A DNA stretch of 64,000 nucleotides from CAZTHM01 sp041946825 (lineage in GTDB: Bacteria > Acidobacteriota > Terriglobia > UBA7540): positions 56,848-120,847 of the forward strand of contig JBHGBD010000016.1 of the NCBI GenBank assembly GCA_041946825.1, in the 5' to 3' direction. The translations under genes were made by a program, and so were the position numbers. The notes under the pieces are model-generated. The model had not been told where the DNA came from. It saw only the letters and a list, made by a program, of their open reading frames with translations, and made no database searches. Below are positions 42,574-51,414 of this stretch, in pieces. The stretch's first letter is position 1. Each line of letters starts with the position of its first letter.

Positions 42574-43263
42574 TCAGCGCTTCCGAACGGCGTCGAGTTG
42601 GGCGTCGGAATTATAGATACGCTCGACGCGTCCTTGCTCATCCACCCAAACTTCGATCTGCCGCAATTCGGTTGAGAACACCAGATGGCGCAGGTCCATC
42701 CTGCGCCCCCCGATTTCAGTCGTATCGGGGCCCGCATCCTGCACGGTCAGGCTTCCCGGCAACGCCTCCTGCGGAACAAAGGCGGGAAGTGTTTGCCTGC
42801 CGCCTCCGCTGCGGAGATATTTCTGCGCGATGAGTTGGAAGTGATGGAAGACGTTGTCGTCCAGAATTACGACGTCTTTGGGGAGTTCGAAATCCCGCGC
42901 GTCTTCTTCGCCCGTCACCGTTTTATAGCGCACCCTGGTGAGGGCATCCTTGAAGTCGATTTCGAGCTGCGAAGTTTGCGCGCCCTTTTGATTCCAGGAA
43001 TACGTCAACGGTTTGAACGCGGGGTCCAGGGCCAGCTTGGAAGCGGTCCTGAATTCGACCGTCTTGCTTTCCTGAGGTACCCGCATTTGGATCTTGCCTT
43101 CGGCCTCGATGCCATTTCCTGTGCTGCGAATTTCGAATTCCTCCGTCCCGATCCGCTTGCCGGCCAGGGAAATCACAAAAACTCCGCGGTCGTTCACGTT
43201 ATCCGGGGAGGGAGGATTCTGGGGGGTAAGAGGCGGGGAAGCCGCTGCGGCGAAAACTGCCAC
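42574..43263 (-). CDS. Secreted DUF3108-like protein
   Basis: A protein of about 229 residues. The core is beta-rich (GVFVISLAGKRIGTEEFEI, PLTYSWNQKGAQTSQLEIDF) and resembles DUF3108 outer-envelope proteins. The GTG at 43263 truncates a signal peptide: the same frame continues upstream to 43299 as TSPRVVLCSLLVAVFAAAAS, preceded by GGGAG. A CTG at 43299 could be the true start, since no ATG, GTG or TTG lies further upstream in this frame. It follows the shikimate kinase gene closely and may be co-transcribed. Confidence 0.75.
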   Translation of the reverse strand: MAVFAAAASPPLTPQNPPSPDNVNDRGVFVISLAGKRIGTEEFEIRSTGNGIEAEGKIQMRVPQESKTVEFRTASKLALDPAFKPLTYSWNQKGAQTSQLEIDFKDALTRVRYKTVTGEEDARDFELPKDVVILDDNVFHHFQLIAQKYLRSGGGRQTLPAFVPQEALPGSLTVQDAGPDTTEIGGRRMDLRHLVFSTELRQIEVWVDEQGRVERIYNSDAQLDAVRKR

Positions 43264-43317
43264 CAGGAGACTGCATAAGACAACGCGAGGTGAGGTCAGT
43301 TGGCGTCTCCCTTCAAG

Positions 43318-43827
43318 TCAGAAGATGTTGAGGCTGAGGATCTGTTCAACCACTTCCTCCGGCTGCCGGCCCTCCGTGGAGACCCGGAAGTTGGCGCGCT
43401 GGTAGAACGGAAGCCGCTGTTCCAGGAGTTGCGCAAAGCTCGCCGGGTCGCGGAACAGCGGCCGGTTGTTTTTCCCTTCACATCGGCGGCGCAACTCGCT
43501 CACGGGGCAATCCAGCCAGATGGTGGTTCCGCCGGTTTCACTGATGTATTCGAAATTGGGCTGCTGGACGAACGTTCCTCCGCCCAGCGCGATCACCCCG
43601 GGCTCGCTTTTCGAGGCCTCAATCAGCGCCGCGCGCTCGATCTGGCGGAAGAAAGCCTCTCCAGCGTTCTCGAACATCTCGCGGATCGTCGTCCCCTGGC
43701 CGGCCTCGATGGTGGCATCCAGGTCGATAAACGGCCAGCGCAGCTTTTCCGCCAGCAATTCACCGACCGTGGTTTTTCCCACGCCCATAAATCCCAGCAG
43801 ATAGATCAGCCTTTTCCGTTGAGTCAT
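43318..43827 (-). CDS. aroK: Shikimate kinase
   Basis: A 169-residue P-loop kinase that phosphorylates shikimate at the 3-position in chorismate synthesis. Walker A is GFMGVGKTT; the shikimate-binding Asp is in FIDLDATIE; GGGTFVQ and a lid Arg region (RRRCEGKNNRPLF) are present. The length fits AroK. It sits between a DUF4097 gene and the DUF3108-like gene on the minus strand, without other aromatic pathway genes. Confidence 0.94.
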   Translation of the reverse strand: MTQRKRLIYLLGFMGVGKTTVGELLAEKLRWPFIDLDATIEAGQGTTIREMFENAGEAFFRQIERAALIEASKSEPGVIALGGGTFVQQPNFEYISETGGTTIWLDCPVSELRRRCEGKNNRPLFRDPASFAQLLEQRLPFYQRANFRVSTEGRQPEEVVEQILSLNIF

Positions 43828-43918
43828 CAGGAACGCGCGCCCGTCGCGAACGGTCTTGCCGTTTCATTATAGGGGGAGGGCGGAAATTTCCGCAACGCTA
43901 TGATTGCGACGCGAGGCG

Positions 43919-44827
43919 CTAGGGCTGGGGTCGAACCCGAATCCGCCCGCTGAAGGAAGTCAGTTCCACCGTCGCGTTGCCGGTGTTGTGCGTCCCGAAA
44001 AGGCTGTTTGCGGAAGAGAAGGGTGTTGAGGCGTGCCGCTTGGGTGTGAGGGCAAACGTGTTTTCGAGTTTCCCTTTGACCGTCTTGGCATTCAGCTCGA
44101 AGGAGGCGGAGGAGGGACAAAGAACCTCGATATCGCCGCTGTAGGTGGAAAGGACGTACTCACCCGTGGGCATGAAATCCCCGCGATACGTGACCCTTCC
44201 GGAGTTGGTGTTGGCGCGCAGATTCTTGCTCTCGGGGTCGAGGATCTGGATATTCCCCGTAATGCTGTAAGCCTCGGTCCTGCCCGTGGGGCGCATCAGC
44301 TCGATATCTCCGCCCAGCGAGCGAACCGTGAGGTGGCTCGCGACGTCCATCGCCGTGATCTTCCCGTCAGCCGATTCGATCCAGGTGTGCAGGCCCTGAA
44401 GCTTCTCGATTTGTACTGAACCCTGGCGGTTACGGATTTCCAGGCTGGAGCCTGCCGGGACTTCCAGGGAACAATCAGCCGTTTCCTCGTTACCGGTCAG
44501 CATCGGATCCAGAACATGGGTGGCCAGCTGAAGTCTCTCGGCTCGCCCCGTTCGCGGCATGGGGTCAATATCCACTTCCACGCGCGGCGAGACCGTCACG
44601 CAAATGACGTGGACCTGGTTACGGACCCAGCCGCGGATCGTGACCTGACCGCGCAGGTTGGTCAGGCTGATCTGGGGAGATTCGGTCGTGTCGAGGGTCT
44701 TCTCCAAGCGGCCCGGCCCCGCAGCCATCGCCAGGCACGCCGGCGCCAGCAGGAAGGCGAGCCCCGCCTTCAGCGTTAATCCTTTTCCGAACCGCCCAAC
44801 CTTCTGAAGCACGCGATGATTATACAC
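43919..44827 (-). CDS. DUF4097-family secreted beta-repeat protein
   Basis: A 302-residue protein with a signal peptide ending near LAMAAG and a long right-handed beta-repeat region of DUF4097 type. Strand repeats include LEIRNRQGSVQIEKLQG, HLTVRSLGGDIELM, VTYRGDFMPTGEYVLSTYSG and GDIEVLCPSSASFEL. Such proteins often accompany ECF sigma factors and sense or shield the envelope. The GTG at 44827 has AAGGA upstream; GTG at 44812 is an alternative. It lies 23 bases after the anti-sigma gene, so it is part of the sigma operon. Confidence 0.88.
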   Translation of the reverse strand: MYNHRVLQKVGRFGKGLTLKAGLAFLLAPACLAMAAGPGRLEKTLDTTESPQISLTNLRGQVTIRGWVRNQVHVICVTVSPRVEVDIDPMPRTGRAERLQLATHVLDPMLTGNEETADCSLEVPAGSSLEIRNRQGSVQIEKLQGLHTWIESADGKITAMDVASHLTVRSLGGDIELMRPTGRTEAYSITGNIQILDPESKNLRANTNSGRVTYRGDFMPTGEYVLSTYSGDIEVLCPSSASFELNAKTVKGKLENTFALTPKRHASTPFSSANSLFGTHNTGNATVELTSFSGRIRVRPQP

Positions 44828-44850
44828 GAGTGTCGTTCCTTCTCAAGTGG

Positions 44851-45555
44851 CTAGCGACCGCTGAATTCCAACGCCGAGGCGAGGACCTCAGCCTTTGACT
44901 GATAAGCTCGCGAGAGGTATTGCCGCGCCAGAGAGTCGTGCGGAGCTCTCTGGCAATGCCTCCGGCATTCCTCGATGCTGGCGTCCAGGGACGCCAGGCT
45001 CTTCCGGTAGGTCTCTCGCACGCCCGGCTCCAGAGAATCTTCCCGGCCGTGGTAGGCTGCCTGCATTTCCTCGATAGTCCGCGCCAGGCTGGAATCGATC
45101 TCGACCGGAAGGATTCCTGCCGTGACGACCGTCGCCTCCGAAGCCTGCGAGCCGGACAGGCCCGCATTCTGGATAACCTGGGGAGAGTTCAGGAGGGTTA
45201 CAGCCAGAATCGCCAAGCCGGCCAACGCTCCTACCGGAACGGATTCGGCGAGCAACGGCAAGCGCTGGAACCAGCGGCGCCAGGCCGCAGCCTGCTCGTG
45301 CAGGATTCCTTCCTCCGCGAGCGTGGCTCGGACGTTCGCCCAAAGCCGCGCCGGCGGCTCCTGCATGGGGAGGTGGTGGCTCGCAAACCGGATCTGTTCC
45401 AGGTCGGCGAGAATGACGGCGCAAAAGGCGCACTCGCGCGCGTGTTTCAAGACCGCCGGCTTCTCTTCGCCCTCGAGATAGGCAGGAAGGTCCAGATCGA
45501 ATTGGCGGCAGAGGGGCCGGTCATTCTGAAGCGGATTGTTTTCGGGACCAAACAT
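44851..45555 (-). CDS. Zinc-finger anti-sigma factor, membrane-anchored
   Basis: A 234-residue protein. The N-terminus has the zinc-binding anti-sigma signature HARECAFC (His38, Cys42, Cys45). One TM helix follows at about residues 100-120 (VPVGALAGLAILAVTLL), with an extracytoplasmic helical domain beyond it. It starts 7 bases after the ECF sigma factor stop, the usual sigma/anti-sigma arrangement. It should sequester the sigma factor until an envelope signal releases it. Confidence 0.9.
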   Translation of the reverse strand: MFGPENNPLQNDRPLCRQFDLDLPAYLEGEEKPAVLKHARECAFCAVILADLEQIRFASHHLPMQEPPARLWANVRATLAEEGILHEQAAAWRRWFQRLPLLAESVPVGALAGLAILAVTLLNSPQVIQNAGLSGSQASEATVVTAGILPVEIDSSLARTIEEMQAAYHGREDSLEPGVRETYRKSLASLDASIEECRRHCQRAPHDSLARQYLSRAYQSKAEVLASALEFSGR

Positions 45556-45562
45556 GGTCTTT

Positions 45563-46195
45563 CTACCTTTCCTCTTTTACCTCCGGCAACGATTTCTCAT
45601 CACCCGGAGGTCTTTTCTGGTCCCGACGCAAGAAATCACGCAGTTTCAGCCGTGCTTTGTGGAGCTGTGATTTCGAGTTGCCGATCGAACAGTCCATGAT
45701 CTGGGCAATCTCGTTGTGTTCGTACCCTTCCACGTCGTGCAGGACGAAGACCGTCCGGTAGCCCTGCGGCAACGATTCGATGGCATGCGCGAGGCGAATC
45801 CGGTCGATCGAGCCCAGCAACCTTTGGTCATCGGAACCATAGTCGCGCTTGACCGGTTCTTCCTGGGAAGTGTCGACCTCGTCCAGGGAAACCTGCTGAA
45901 GGCCCTTCTTCCTCAGGTGCATCAGCACAACGTTCACGACCAGGCGGTGAAGCCAGGTGGTGAAGGCCGACTCGCCGCGGAAAGTCGCGATCTTCCGGAA
46001 GAGCTGAAGGAACGCCTCCTGGGCTAGATCTTCGGCCTCCGCCGTGTCGCCGGTCATGCGCAAACAGAGGGAATAGACGCGCCGCTTGTGAGTGTTGAAG
46101 AGCGCTTCGAACGCTGCCTCGTCTCCCTGCTGCGCCCGCGCGATCAGTTGAGTCTCGGGAACGGCCTTCGCGGCCGAAGTCTTGTCGGCGCTCAA
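45563..46195 (-). CDS. ECF-family RNA polymerase sigma factor
   Basis: A 210-residue sigma factor. Region 2 includes FEALFNTHKRRVYSLCLRMTGD and AEDLAQEAFLQLFRKI; region 4 includes LPQGYRTVFVLHDVEGYEHNEIA and GNSKSQLHKARLKLRD. The only in-frame start is the TTG at 46195. It is followed by its predicted anti-sigma factor and the DUF4097 protein. The operon is probably autoregulated by an ECF promoter upstream of 46195, which I could not assign. Confidence 0.95.
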   Translation of the reverse strand: MSADKTSAAKAVPETQLIARAQQGDEAAFEALFNTHKRRVYSLCLRMTGDTAEAEDLAQEAFLQLFRKIATFRGESAFTTWLHRLVVNVVLMHLRKKGLQQVSLDEVDTSQEEPVKRDYGSDDQRLLGSIDRIRLAHAIESLPQGYRTVFVLHDVEGYEHNEIAQIMDCSIGNSKSQLHKARLKLRDFLRRDQKRPPGDEKSLPEVKEER

Positions 46196-46311
46196 ATGAA
46201 CTCAGTAGCAGCCGCACCTCGACTCGTCTGGTGAGATGCGCCGCTCAAAGTGAAAGTTGTATCCTTGCCCGAACCCGGGAACTCCAGCCGCCATCCCGCT
46301 CGGGCCTTTCT

Positions 46312-48567
46312 CTAACGCTTGGGACTTCCGGGGATCCGCACGACGGCTTTCCCCACACCGGCATTGCCCGCCGTATCATAGGCTCGCAGGACGAGGATGT
46401 GTTCGCCGGGCGGCAGCTTCTCCGCCTTGACCGTGAAAACTTCCCGCCGGGAATCCACCACCCCGTCGTCGGACTGAATATCGTGCCAGTCCTCCCCGTC
46501 TGTGGAGGTTTCGGCGCTCTTCAGCGGCGAAGTCTCGTCCAAGGCCTGAAACTGGATTCTGGTCTCCGAAATTACCGTTTCCTGCTTCAGAACGGTTATG
46601 CGGGGCGGGGTATTATCAATCCAGAACGGGGCGCTCTGTAATTCGGTGCTACGGGCCCGCTCCGTCGCGTTCGAGGCCGAATCCGAGGCCACGAGCCGGG
46701 CAACGTATTTGCCATCCGGGAGGCTGCTAGACTCGATCGTGAGGCTGGTCTGGCGCAGCTCATCCTTCACCAGGTGCCACTCCTGTTCGTCTGTCCCTCG
46801 GACATAGACGGCGTAGGTAAGCTGGTCACCGTTGGCATCCTCGGCTTGCCAGGAAAGGGTAGTTGGCACCTTGCCGGAAGCGCCGGATGGCGGTGGTCCA
46901 GGCGGTCCGGCCGAAACGGTGATGGTTCCGGGCGGGCTGCTGGGTCCCGGGCCGGCAGAGCCCGTGCGCTCCCCGCCGGTGCTGACATTGAGAGAGCGGA
47001 TCAGCGGGGGGATGTTCTGGTTCAAGTACGAAGCAGTCACATCATGAAGCTGCGGGCTTTCGGCGGCCGTAGTGCGGAGAACGGCCTTCCACTGGAGGTA
47101 GCGCGCCGGCGGGCTCTGGATCGCGGAACCCTCGGGGCTATGATACGGCCCCGCCCAGTCGCTCCAGGTCTTGTCGGGCTTGTCGGAATTCCCGGAGCGC
47201 GTGTAGAACTCCAGGCTCGTGCCCGCAGGCGTCTCACCTCGCCAAGCCAGGACTCCCCACTGCGAAACGAACTTGGCGTCTTTGACCGGGGATTCGTAGG
47301 TCCCCTCGTGGCCCGGGGCCCCGCCAACGCGGAAGAGCTTGGCGATGTTGCTGGTGGCGACGTAGACCTCCGATCCTTGTAGAAGCAGGCGGCTGGCCAT
47401 CGATTCCCGGGTCTGGGTCAGAAGCGTGACCTTGTTGCCATCGCGGGTCGGCAGGAGGTCAAAAATTCGGCCGTTCGAGTCAGTTGAGAACAGAACATGC
47501 CCCTCCCGGACCGCCAGCCCGAAGATGCTTTCGTTATTCGAGCTCCAGAGGGTTTCCACCGAGTAGTCGGGGTGGATCTGGATCAACGCGCCGCGGCCCT
47601 GAGGAAGTTGAGTCATGGCGAAAGGAGAAGCCTGAGGCGCGGGGCGATTGAAGCTTGACTGCTGAGACTGCCCGGGGGCGGGCGCCTGGCCTTCTTTGGG
47701 CTGCTTGGCAGCGTCTTCCGATGAAGTGCCCGCCGTCACGGTCACGGTGGCGGCAGGGGGCTGTCCTCCGGGCGGCGGGACGATCCCAGGGAACATGTCG
47801 GGAGTGCCCTTGCCGCCCGCACCGCCGAGCGTCGCAACGAAAATGCGACCTTGGGAATCCACTGCCAGGTCGTGAATTTCAGGGAGGTTGGACTGATAGA
47901 GGACGAAGGCCTTGCCTGCAGGGCTGATTCGGTAGACCAATCCGTTCGGCACACTTCCGGCCAGCAGGTTTCCCTCCCGGTCAAACGCCAAGCACATGAT
48001 ATGGGTTTGCTTGGTGTCCTCGAAAGTCTCAATCTTTCCGGCAGGATCGATCTTGAGAATCTTGCCCTGGTCGCCGGTGCCGGCGTAAAGGTTACCTTTG
48101 GGGTCGAGAAGCAGCGCCCAGATGTACTTGCTTTTCGGCTCGGCGAAGACACTCGATTTGCCGTCGGGAGTGACGCGGTAGATCTTGCCCTCGGGGGAAC
48201 TTCCCACGTAGAGCGTCCCGTCGGGAGCCGTGGTCAGGGCGAAGATCTCCGGTTCACGAGCTGTGAACCACAGGGAGCCCTTACCGTCGCGCCCGACGCG
48301 GAAAACCTTGCCTTGATGTCCCGTGCCGATAAAGAGGTTCTGGTGGCGGTCCGAGGCGAGAGACAAGGCCAGCGTCTCCTCGGGATTGAAAACCGCAGTC
48401 GCCTCGGGAGCGAGGCTCACATCCCCGTCCTTGCTCACCGACACCTCGTGGAGGGTTCCCTGCAGGAACTCGTCAAAAGTCCCAATCTGCCAGAAGGCTG
48501 TATCCACCCCCCGGGCGGGGCAGGTGGCGCAGAGCAGCACGAGCGGGAGCAGCTTGAAGTGTTTCAT
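46312..48567 (-). CDS. Secreted beta-propeller protein
   Basis: A 751-residue protein with a signal peptide (MKHFKLLPLVLLCATCPARG). Residues 60-260 hold at least five propeller blades of the type FIGTGHQGKVFRVGRDG, LYVGSSPEGKIYRVTPDG and LYAGTGDQGKILKIDPAG. A Pro/Gly/Gln-rich linker follows, then more blade-like repeats and a C-terminal Ig/fibronectin-like region (about 560-750). It resembles NHL/SMP-30-like propellers, which can bind ligands or act as lactonases, but no catalytic motif is evident. It lies 52 bases after the S55 peptidase gene. Confidence 0.85.
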   Translation of the reverse strand: MKHFKLLPLVLLCATCPARGVDTAFWQIGTFDEFLQGTLHEVSVSKDGDVSLAPEATAVFNPEETLALSLASDRHQNLFIGTGHQGKVFRVGRDGKGSLWFTAREPEIFALTTAPDGTLYVGSSPEGKIYRVTPDGKSSVFAEPKSKYIWALLLDPKGNLYAGTGDQGKILKIDPAGKIETFEDTKQTHIMCLAFDREGNLLAGSVPNGLVYRISPAGKAFVLYQSNLPEIHDLAVDSQGRIFVATLGGAGGKGTPDMFPGIVPPPGGQPPAATVTVTAGTSSEDAAKQPKEGQAPAPGQSQQSSFNRPAPQASPFAMTQLPQGRGALIQIHPDYSVETLWSSNNESIFGLAVREGHVLFSTDSNGRIFDLLPTRDGNKVTLLTQTRESMASRLLLQGSEVYVATSNIAKLFRVGGAPGHEGTYESPVKDAKFVSQWGVLAWRGETPAGTSLEFYTRSGNSDKPDKTWSDWAGPYHSPEGSAIQSPPARYLQWKAVLRTTAAESPQLHDVTASYLNQNIPPLIRSLNVSTGGERTGSAGPGPSSPPGTITVSAGPPGPPPSGASGKVPTTLSWQAEDANGDQLTYAVYVRGTDEQEWHLVKDELRQTSLTIESSSLPDGKYVARLVASDSASNATERARSTELQSAPFWIDNTPPRITVLKQETVISETRIQFQALDETSPLKSAETSTDGEDWHDIQSDDGVVDSRREVFTVKAEKLPPGEHILVLRAYDTAGNAGVGKAVVRIPGSPKR

Positions 48568-48619
48568 GCATTCGCCTTTCCGAGGAGCTCGCTGGCGGGA
48601 GGCCGGGACAGGCTACCCT

Positions 48620-50461
48620 CTAGCCGCCGTGCTCCACGACTTTCAGCAAGAGGGTCTTCTGCCCCCGTATCGTGTAGGGGGTCGGCTTGGTTTCAAAATC
48701 GCCCACCACGGACATCCCGCTCATCGTTACGCTGCTGGCGACAGCCGGGTCGGACATAAAGGTCTGCACCAGGGACGGGGGCGGCGACGGGTACTCATCC
48801 CCCTGCAATACAAAAGACCTTTGCGGCGACATCAGGAGCGCATAGAGGCGGTTGGATTTGCGCATGCGATTGAGCGCCTCGACGAGCTGGGTCAGATCCT
48901 TGGGCGTCATGGTGAGGGGAGAGAAGCGCATCTGGAAGGCATTGAGCGCTGTCCCCCCGCCTACCATCAGCGACAGGGTTTTGTCGTTGACGCTTTCCGG
49001 AACGTCGACCGGGATCTTCTGCATTACCGCTTCGCCCGCCGGCGTCCGCAACAGGGCCGTCAGTTCGATATGGTCGCCGGGGGTAACCTCTGATTTCGAA
49101 CTCCACACCTGTTCCAGCGTCGCGATTCGCCGCTCGTTTCGCGCGACGAGCGTGACGTCAATCCCCTCCAGTTGGAGTTCGGGAAAGGAGCCGTTGAGGA
49201 GAAAACTGAGCGGGCCGCCGACAATCAAACCAGCTCCTGCCGCGGCGTTCATGTCCGCGGAAACCACATCATCGATATCGATTGACTCGCCACGGCCGAG
49301 CCGGATCTTGCCTTTCACCTGCAGCGAGGATGGCCCGGTCATTCGTTCCGTGGCGGACAGCGTCGCGATGACCGAGAGATTCACCAGAAAGGGTGTCAAG
49401 TAAGGTTCCTGGATGATCTCGTAGTTATACTCCTCCGTCTTGTTGAGGGTGGATTCGAGCTTGAGGTGGACGGGTACGCCTCCCCGCTTTTCGCCGACTA
49501 CCCCATAGATCGCTCCAAAGCGGTCCTGAGTAATGCTGCCCATGACTTGCCCCGGGGCATCGATTTTGAAGGAGTTTGCCAGATTGGGGATCACCGTGAC
49601 CACGCTGGCGGGAGCGAAGGGAATCTTTGCCGGCCCGCTCAATAGGAAACGGTGCCCGCAGGCGTAAAGCGTGTCACCCTTCCGGTAGGTGACGGTGCAA
49701 TCGGCGTTCATGTTCAAGTCGCCGCGCACCAGGAGCAGGCTGATCATCGACCCGGGAAGCAGGTCCATTTTCCCTGGGGACGGCATTTCGCCGCCGGAAA
49801 GCGCGCCACCTTGCATGGGCTCAAAACCCATTTGGCGAAAGAGCGGGGCACTGGCCTGGATGACTTCCGCGGGAAATCCCCCGAACTGCAGCGGTAAGCG
49901 CATTCCCGGCAGCCCGCTCTCGGCGCCCGACCGGGGCAAGAACTGGCTCCAATCAAAACTCTCGTCGTCCTGCTCGGAGAGCAACCGATACGCGCCCGAC
50001 GATCCGGGAACCCTGGCGATCCTGACGGCCTGGCGTTGCGCAATCCTGGTGTCAGGCGGGAGGGGCGCGGGCACCACACTGAGCATGTCTTCGATGGGCG
50101 TTATCCCCGCGATGGGCTCCTTGGAGAGGGGGAAGGATAAGGCGACCGCGCCCATCAACTTGCCGTCAACATAAACGGGGCTTCCGCTCATGCCCGCGAT
50201 GACGCCAGTCTTTTCCAGCGGGCCTCCGGATAGCCGCGCCAGTATCACGTCGCGCTTGGGGGCCAGAGCGTTCTTGAGAATCCCCAGCACTTCGACCTGG
50301 AATTCCTCGATTTTGTTTCCTTGGAAGATGGTTTTGCCGACGCCTCTCAGGCCGGGCTGGACTTGATCGAGAGGGAAAAGTTCTAGACCTTCCTGGCCCT
50401 GCAAGCAGGGAGCCAGCAGGACCGAAGCCAGGAGCGCCACGAACCATCGCTGAATGCGCAT
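48620..50461 (-). CDS. SpoIVB-type serine peptidase-like protein (family S55)
   Basis: A 613-residue secreted protein. The N-terminal part after the signal peptide (MRIQRWFVALLASVLLAPCL) matches the S55 fold: QPGLRGVGKTIFQGN, LARLSGGPLEKTGVIAGMSGSPVYVDG with the catalytic Ser, and a CGHRFLLSG segment later. The C-terminal 300 residues are beta-rich and unassigned. In sporulating bacteria SpoIVB triggers sigma-K processing. This organism shows no sporulation genes here, so the protein probably serves another signalling or processing role in the periplasm. Confidence 0.85.
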   Translation of the reverse strand: MRIQRWFVALLASVLLAPCLQGQEGLELFPLDQVQPGLRGVGKTIFQGNKIEEFQVEVLGILKNALAPKRDVILARLSGGPLEKTGVIAGMSGSPVYVDGKLMGAVALSFPLSKEPIAGITPIEDMLSVVPAPLPPDTRIAQRQAVRIARVPGSSGAYRLLSEQDDESFDWSQFLPRSGAESGLPGMRLPLQFGGFPAEVIQASAPLFRQMGFEPMQGGALSGGEMPSPGKMDLLPGSMISLLLVRGDLNMNADCTVTYRKGDTLYACGHRFLLSGPAKIPFAPASVVTVIPNLANSFKIDAPGQVMGSITQDRFGAIYGVVGEKRGGVPVHLKLESTLNKTEEYNYEIIQEPYLTPFLVNLSVIATLSATERMTGPSSLQVKGKIRLGRGESIDIDDVVSADMNAAAGAGLIVGGPLSFLLNGSFPELQLEGIDVTLVARNERRIATLEQVWSSKSEVTPGDHIELTALLRTPAGEAVMQKIPVDVPESVNDKTLSLMVGGGTALNAFQMRFSPLTMTPKDLTQLVEALNRMRKSNRLYALLMSPQRSFVLQGDEYPSPPPSLVQTFMSDPAVASSVTMSGMSVVGDFETKPTPYTIRGQKTLLLKVVEHGG

Positions 50462-50857
50462 AGAAATCCGACCAGCCCTCGGGTGGGCAGAGATTCAGTG
50501 TAGGAGATGCGCGCGCAGGCGTCAAGCAACGCGCGGCGCGCGCGAGCGGTGGGTCGAATCCCGAGATGGCTCGTTCCGATGAAAAAGTTCCCACACGCCG
50601 CACAGAGCAGAGACGATTTGACTGACCGGCCAGTCGGTAGAGTGCCGGCCTTTTGCCGCTATCTTGCTCCATGTCTACCCAAGACGGCAGGCGCCACAAC
50701 GCTCCGGCTTACATCCCGGCGACCTATTTCGGAAAGAAGCAATAGCACAACAGTGCTGGCTGATTGAACGGTGTTCCAACCGCTATACCGGCGCGCGAAG
50801 CGAAGTGCTATCATAAGCGAAGAGAGTACAGGCGTTGGCTCGTGAGCGGAAGGGGAA
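50462..50857. other. Divergent intergenic region with a TetR-operator-like palindrome
   Basis: This 396-base region separates the S55 peptidase and the RsbW-like kinase gene and has no supported ORF. GACTGACCGGCCAGTC (50620-50635) is a palindrome-like site with perfect GACTG/CAGTC arms, of the kind bound by TetR-family regulators. TGC followed by TATCAT (50809-50814) is a possible extended -10 for the gene at 50858. Confidence 0.45.
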
Positions 50858-51361
50858 ATGAGCAGAGGGGTGAAATCGGCGAAAGGCACGCACCGTCGGC
50901 GTCAGAGTCCGCCCGCGGTGGCTGCGCCGGCGATGGAGAGAGCCAAGCTCTCGCTGCGTTTTCTCGATACGATTCCCAGCACCTTTGACGCGCTGGAAGA
51001 TGTGGTGGAAAGACTGATAGCTCTGGCGCGCGAAATGAAGTGCGACAGCGGCGAGTTGGAGCACGTCGAGCTCGCTCTGCGCGAGGCGCTGGCCAACGCC
51101 ATCATCCACGGCAACAAGCAGGACCCCGAAAAGAACGTTGTCGTGCGTTGCTTCTGCCAGAAAGATCGCGGCATGTTGCTGGTGATCGACGACGAAGGCC
51201 CCGGTTTCAATCCCGAAAAAGTTCCCGATCCCACGAAGGCCGAATGCCTGCTCGAAACGCACGGGCGCGGCCTGTTTCTGATGAAGAGACTGATGGACCA
51301 CGTCCGCATCTCCCGTTCCGGCCGGCGTGTGACGCTGCTGAAGCGTCTCGCTCCGGAATAA
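50858..51361 (+). CDS. RsbW-like serine kinase / anti-sigma regulatory ATPase
   Basis: A 167-residue HATPase_c_2 protein. The N box is ALREALANAIIHGN, the G1 box IDDEGPGFNP and the G2 region HGRGLFLMKRLMD. The layout matches RsbW/SpoIIAB-type kinases that bind a sigma factor or phosphorylate an anti-anti-sigma factor. It has a basic 25-residue N-terminal extension. The PP2C phosphatase at 5295 is a candidate opponent. It precedes a PilZ gene by 53 bases. Confidence 0.9.
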   Translation: MSRGVKSAKGTHRRRQSPPAVAAPAMERAKLSLRFLDTIPSTFDALEDVVERLIALAREMKCDSGELEHVELALREALANAIIHGNKQDPEKNVVVRCFCQKDRGMLLVIDDEGPGFNPEKVPDPTKAECLLETHGRGLFLMKRLMDHVRISRSGRRVTLLKRLAPE

Positions 51362-51414
51362 TCCCGCTCGGAGCGGGTTCGGGCGGCTGCTGCCCCGAAT
51401 GCTGACGTCGAGCC

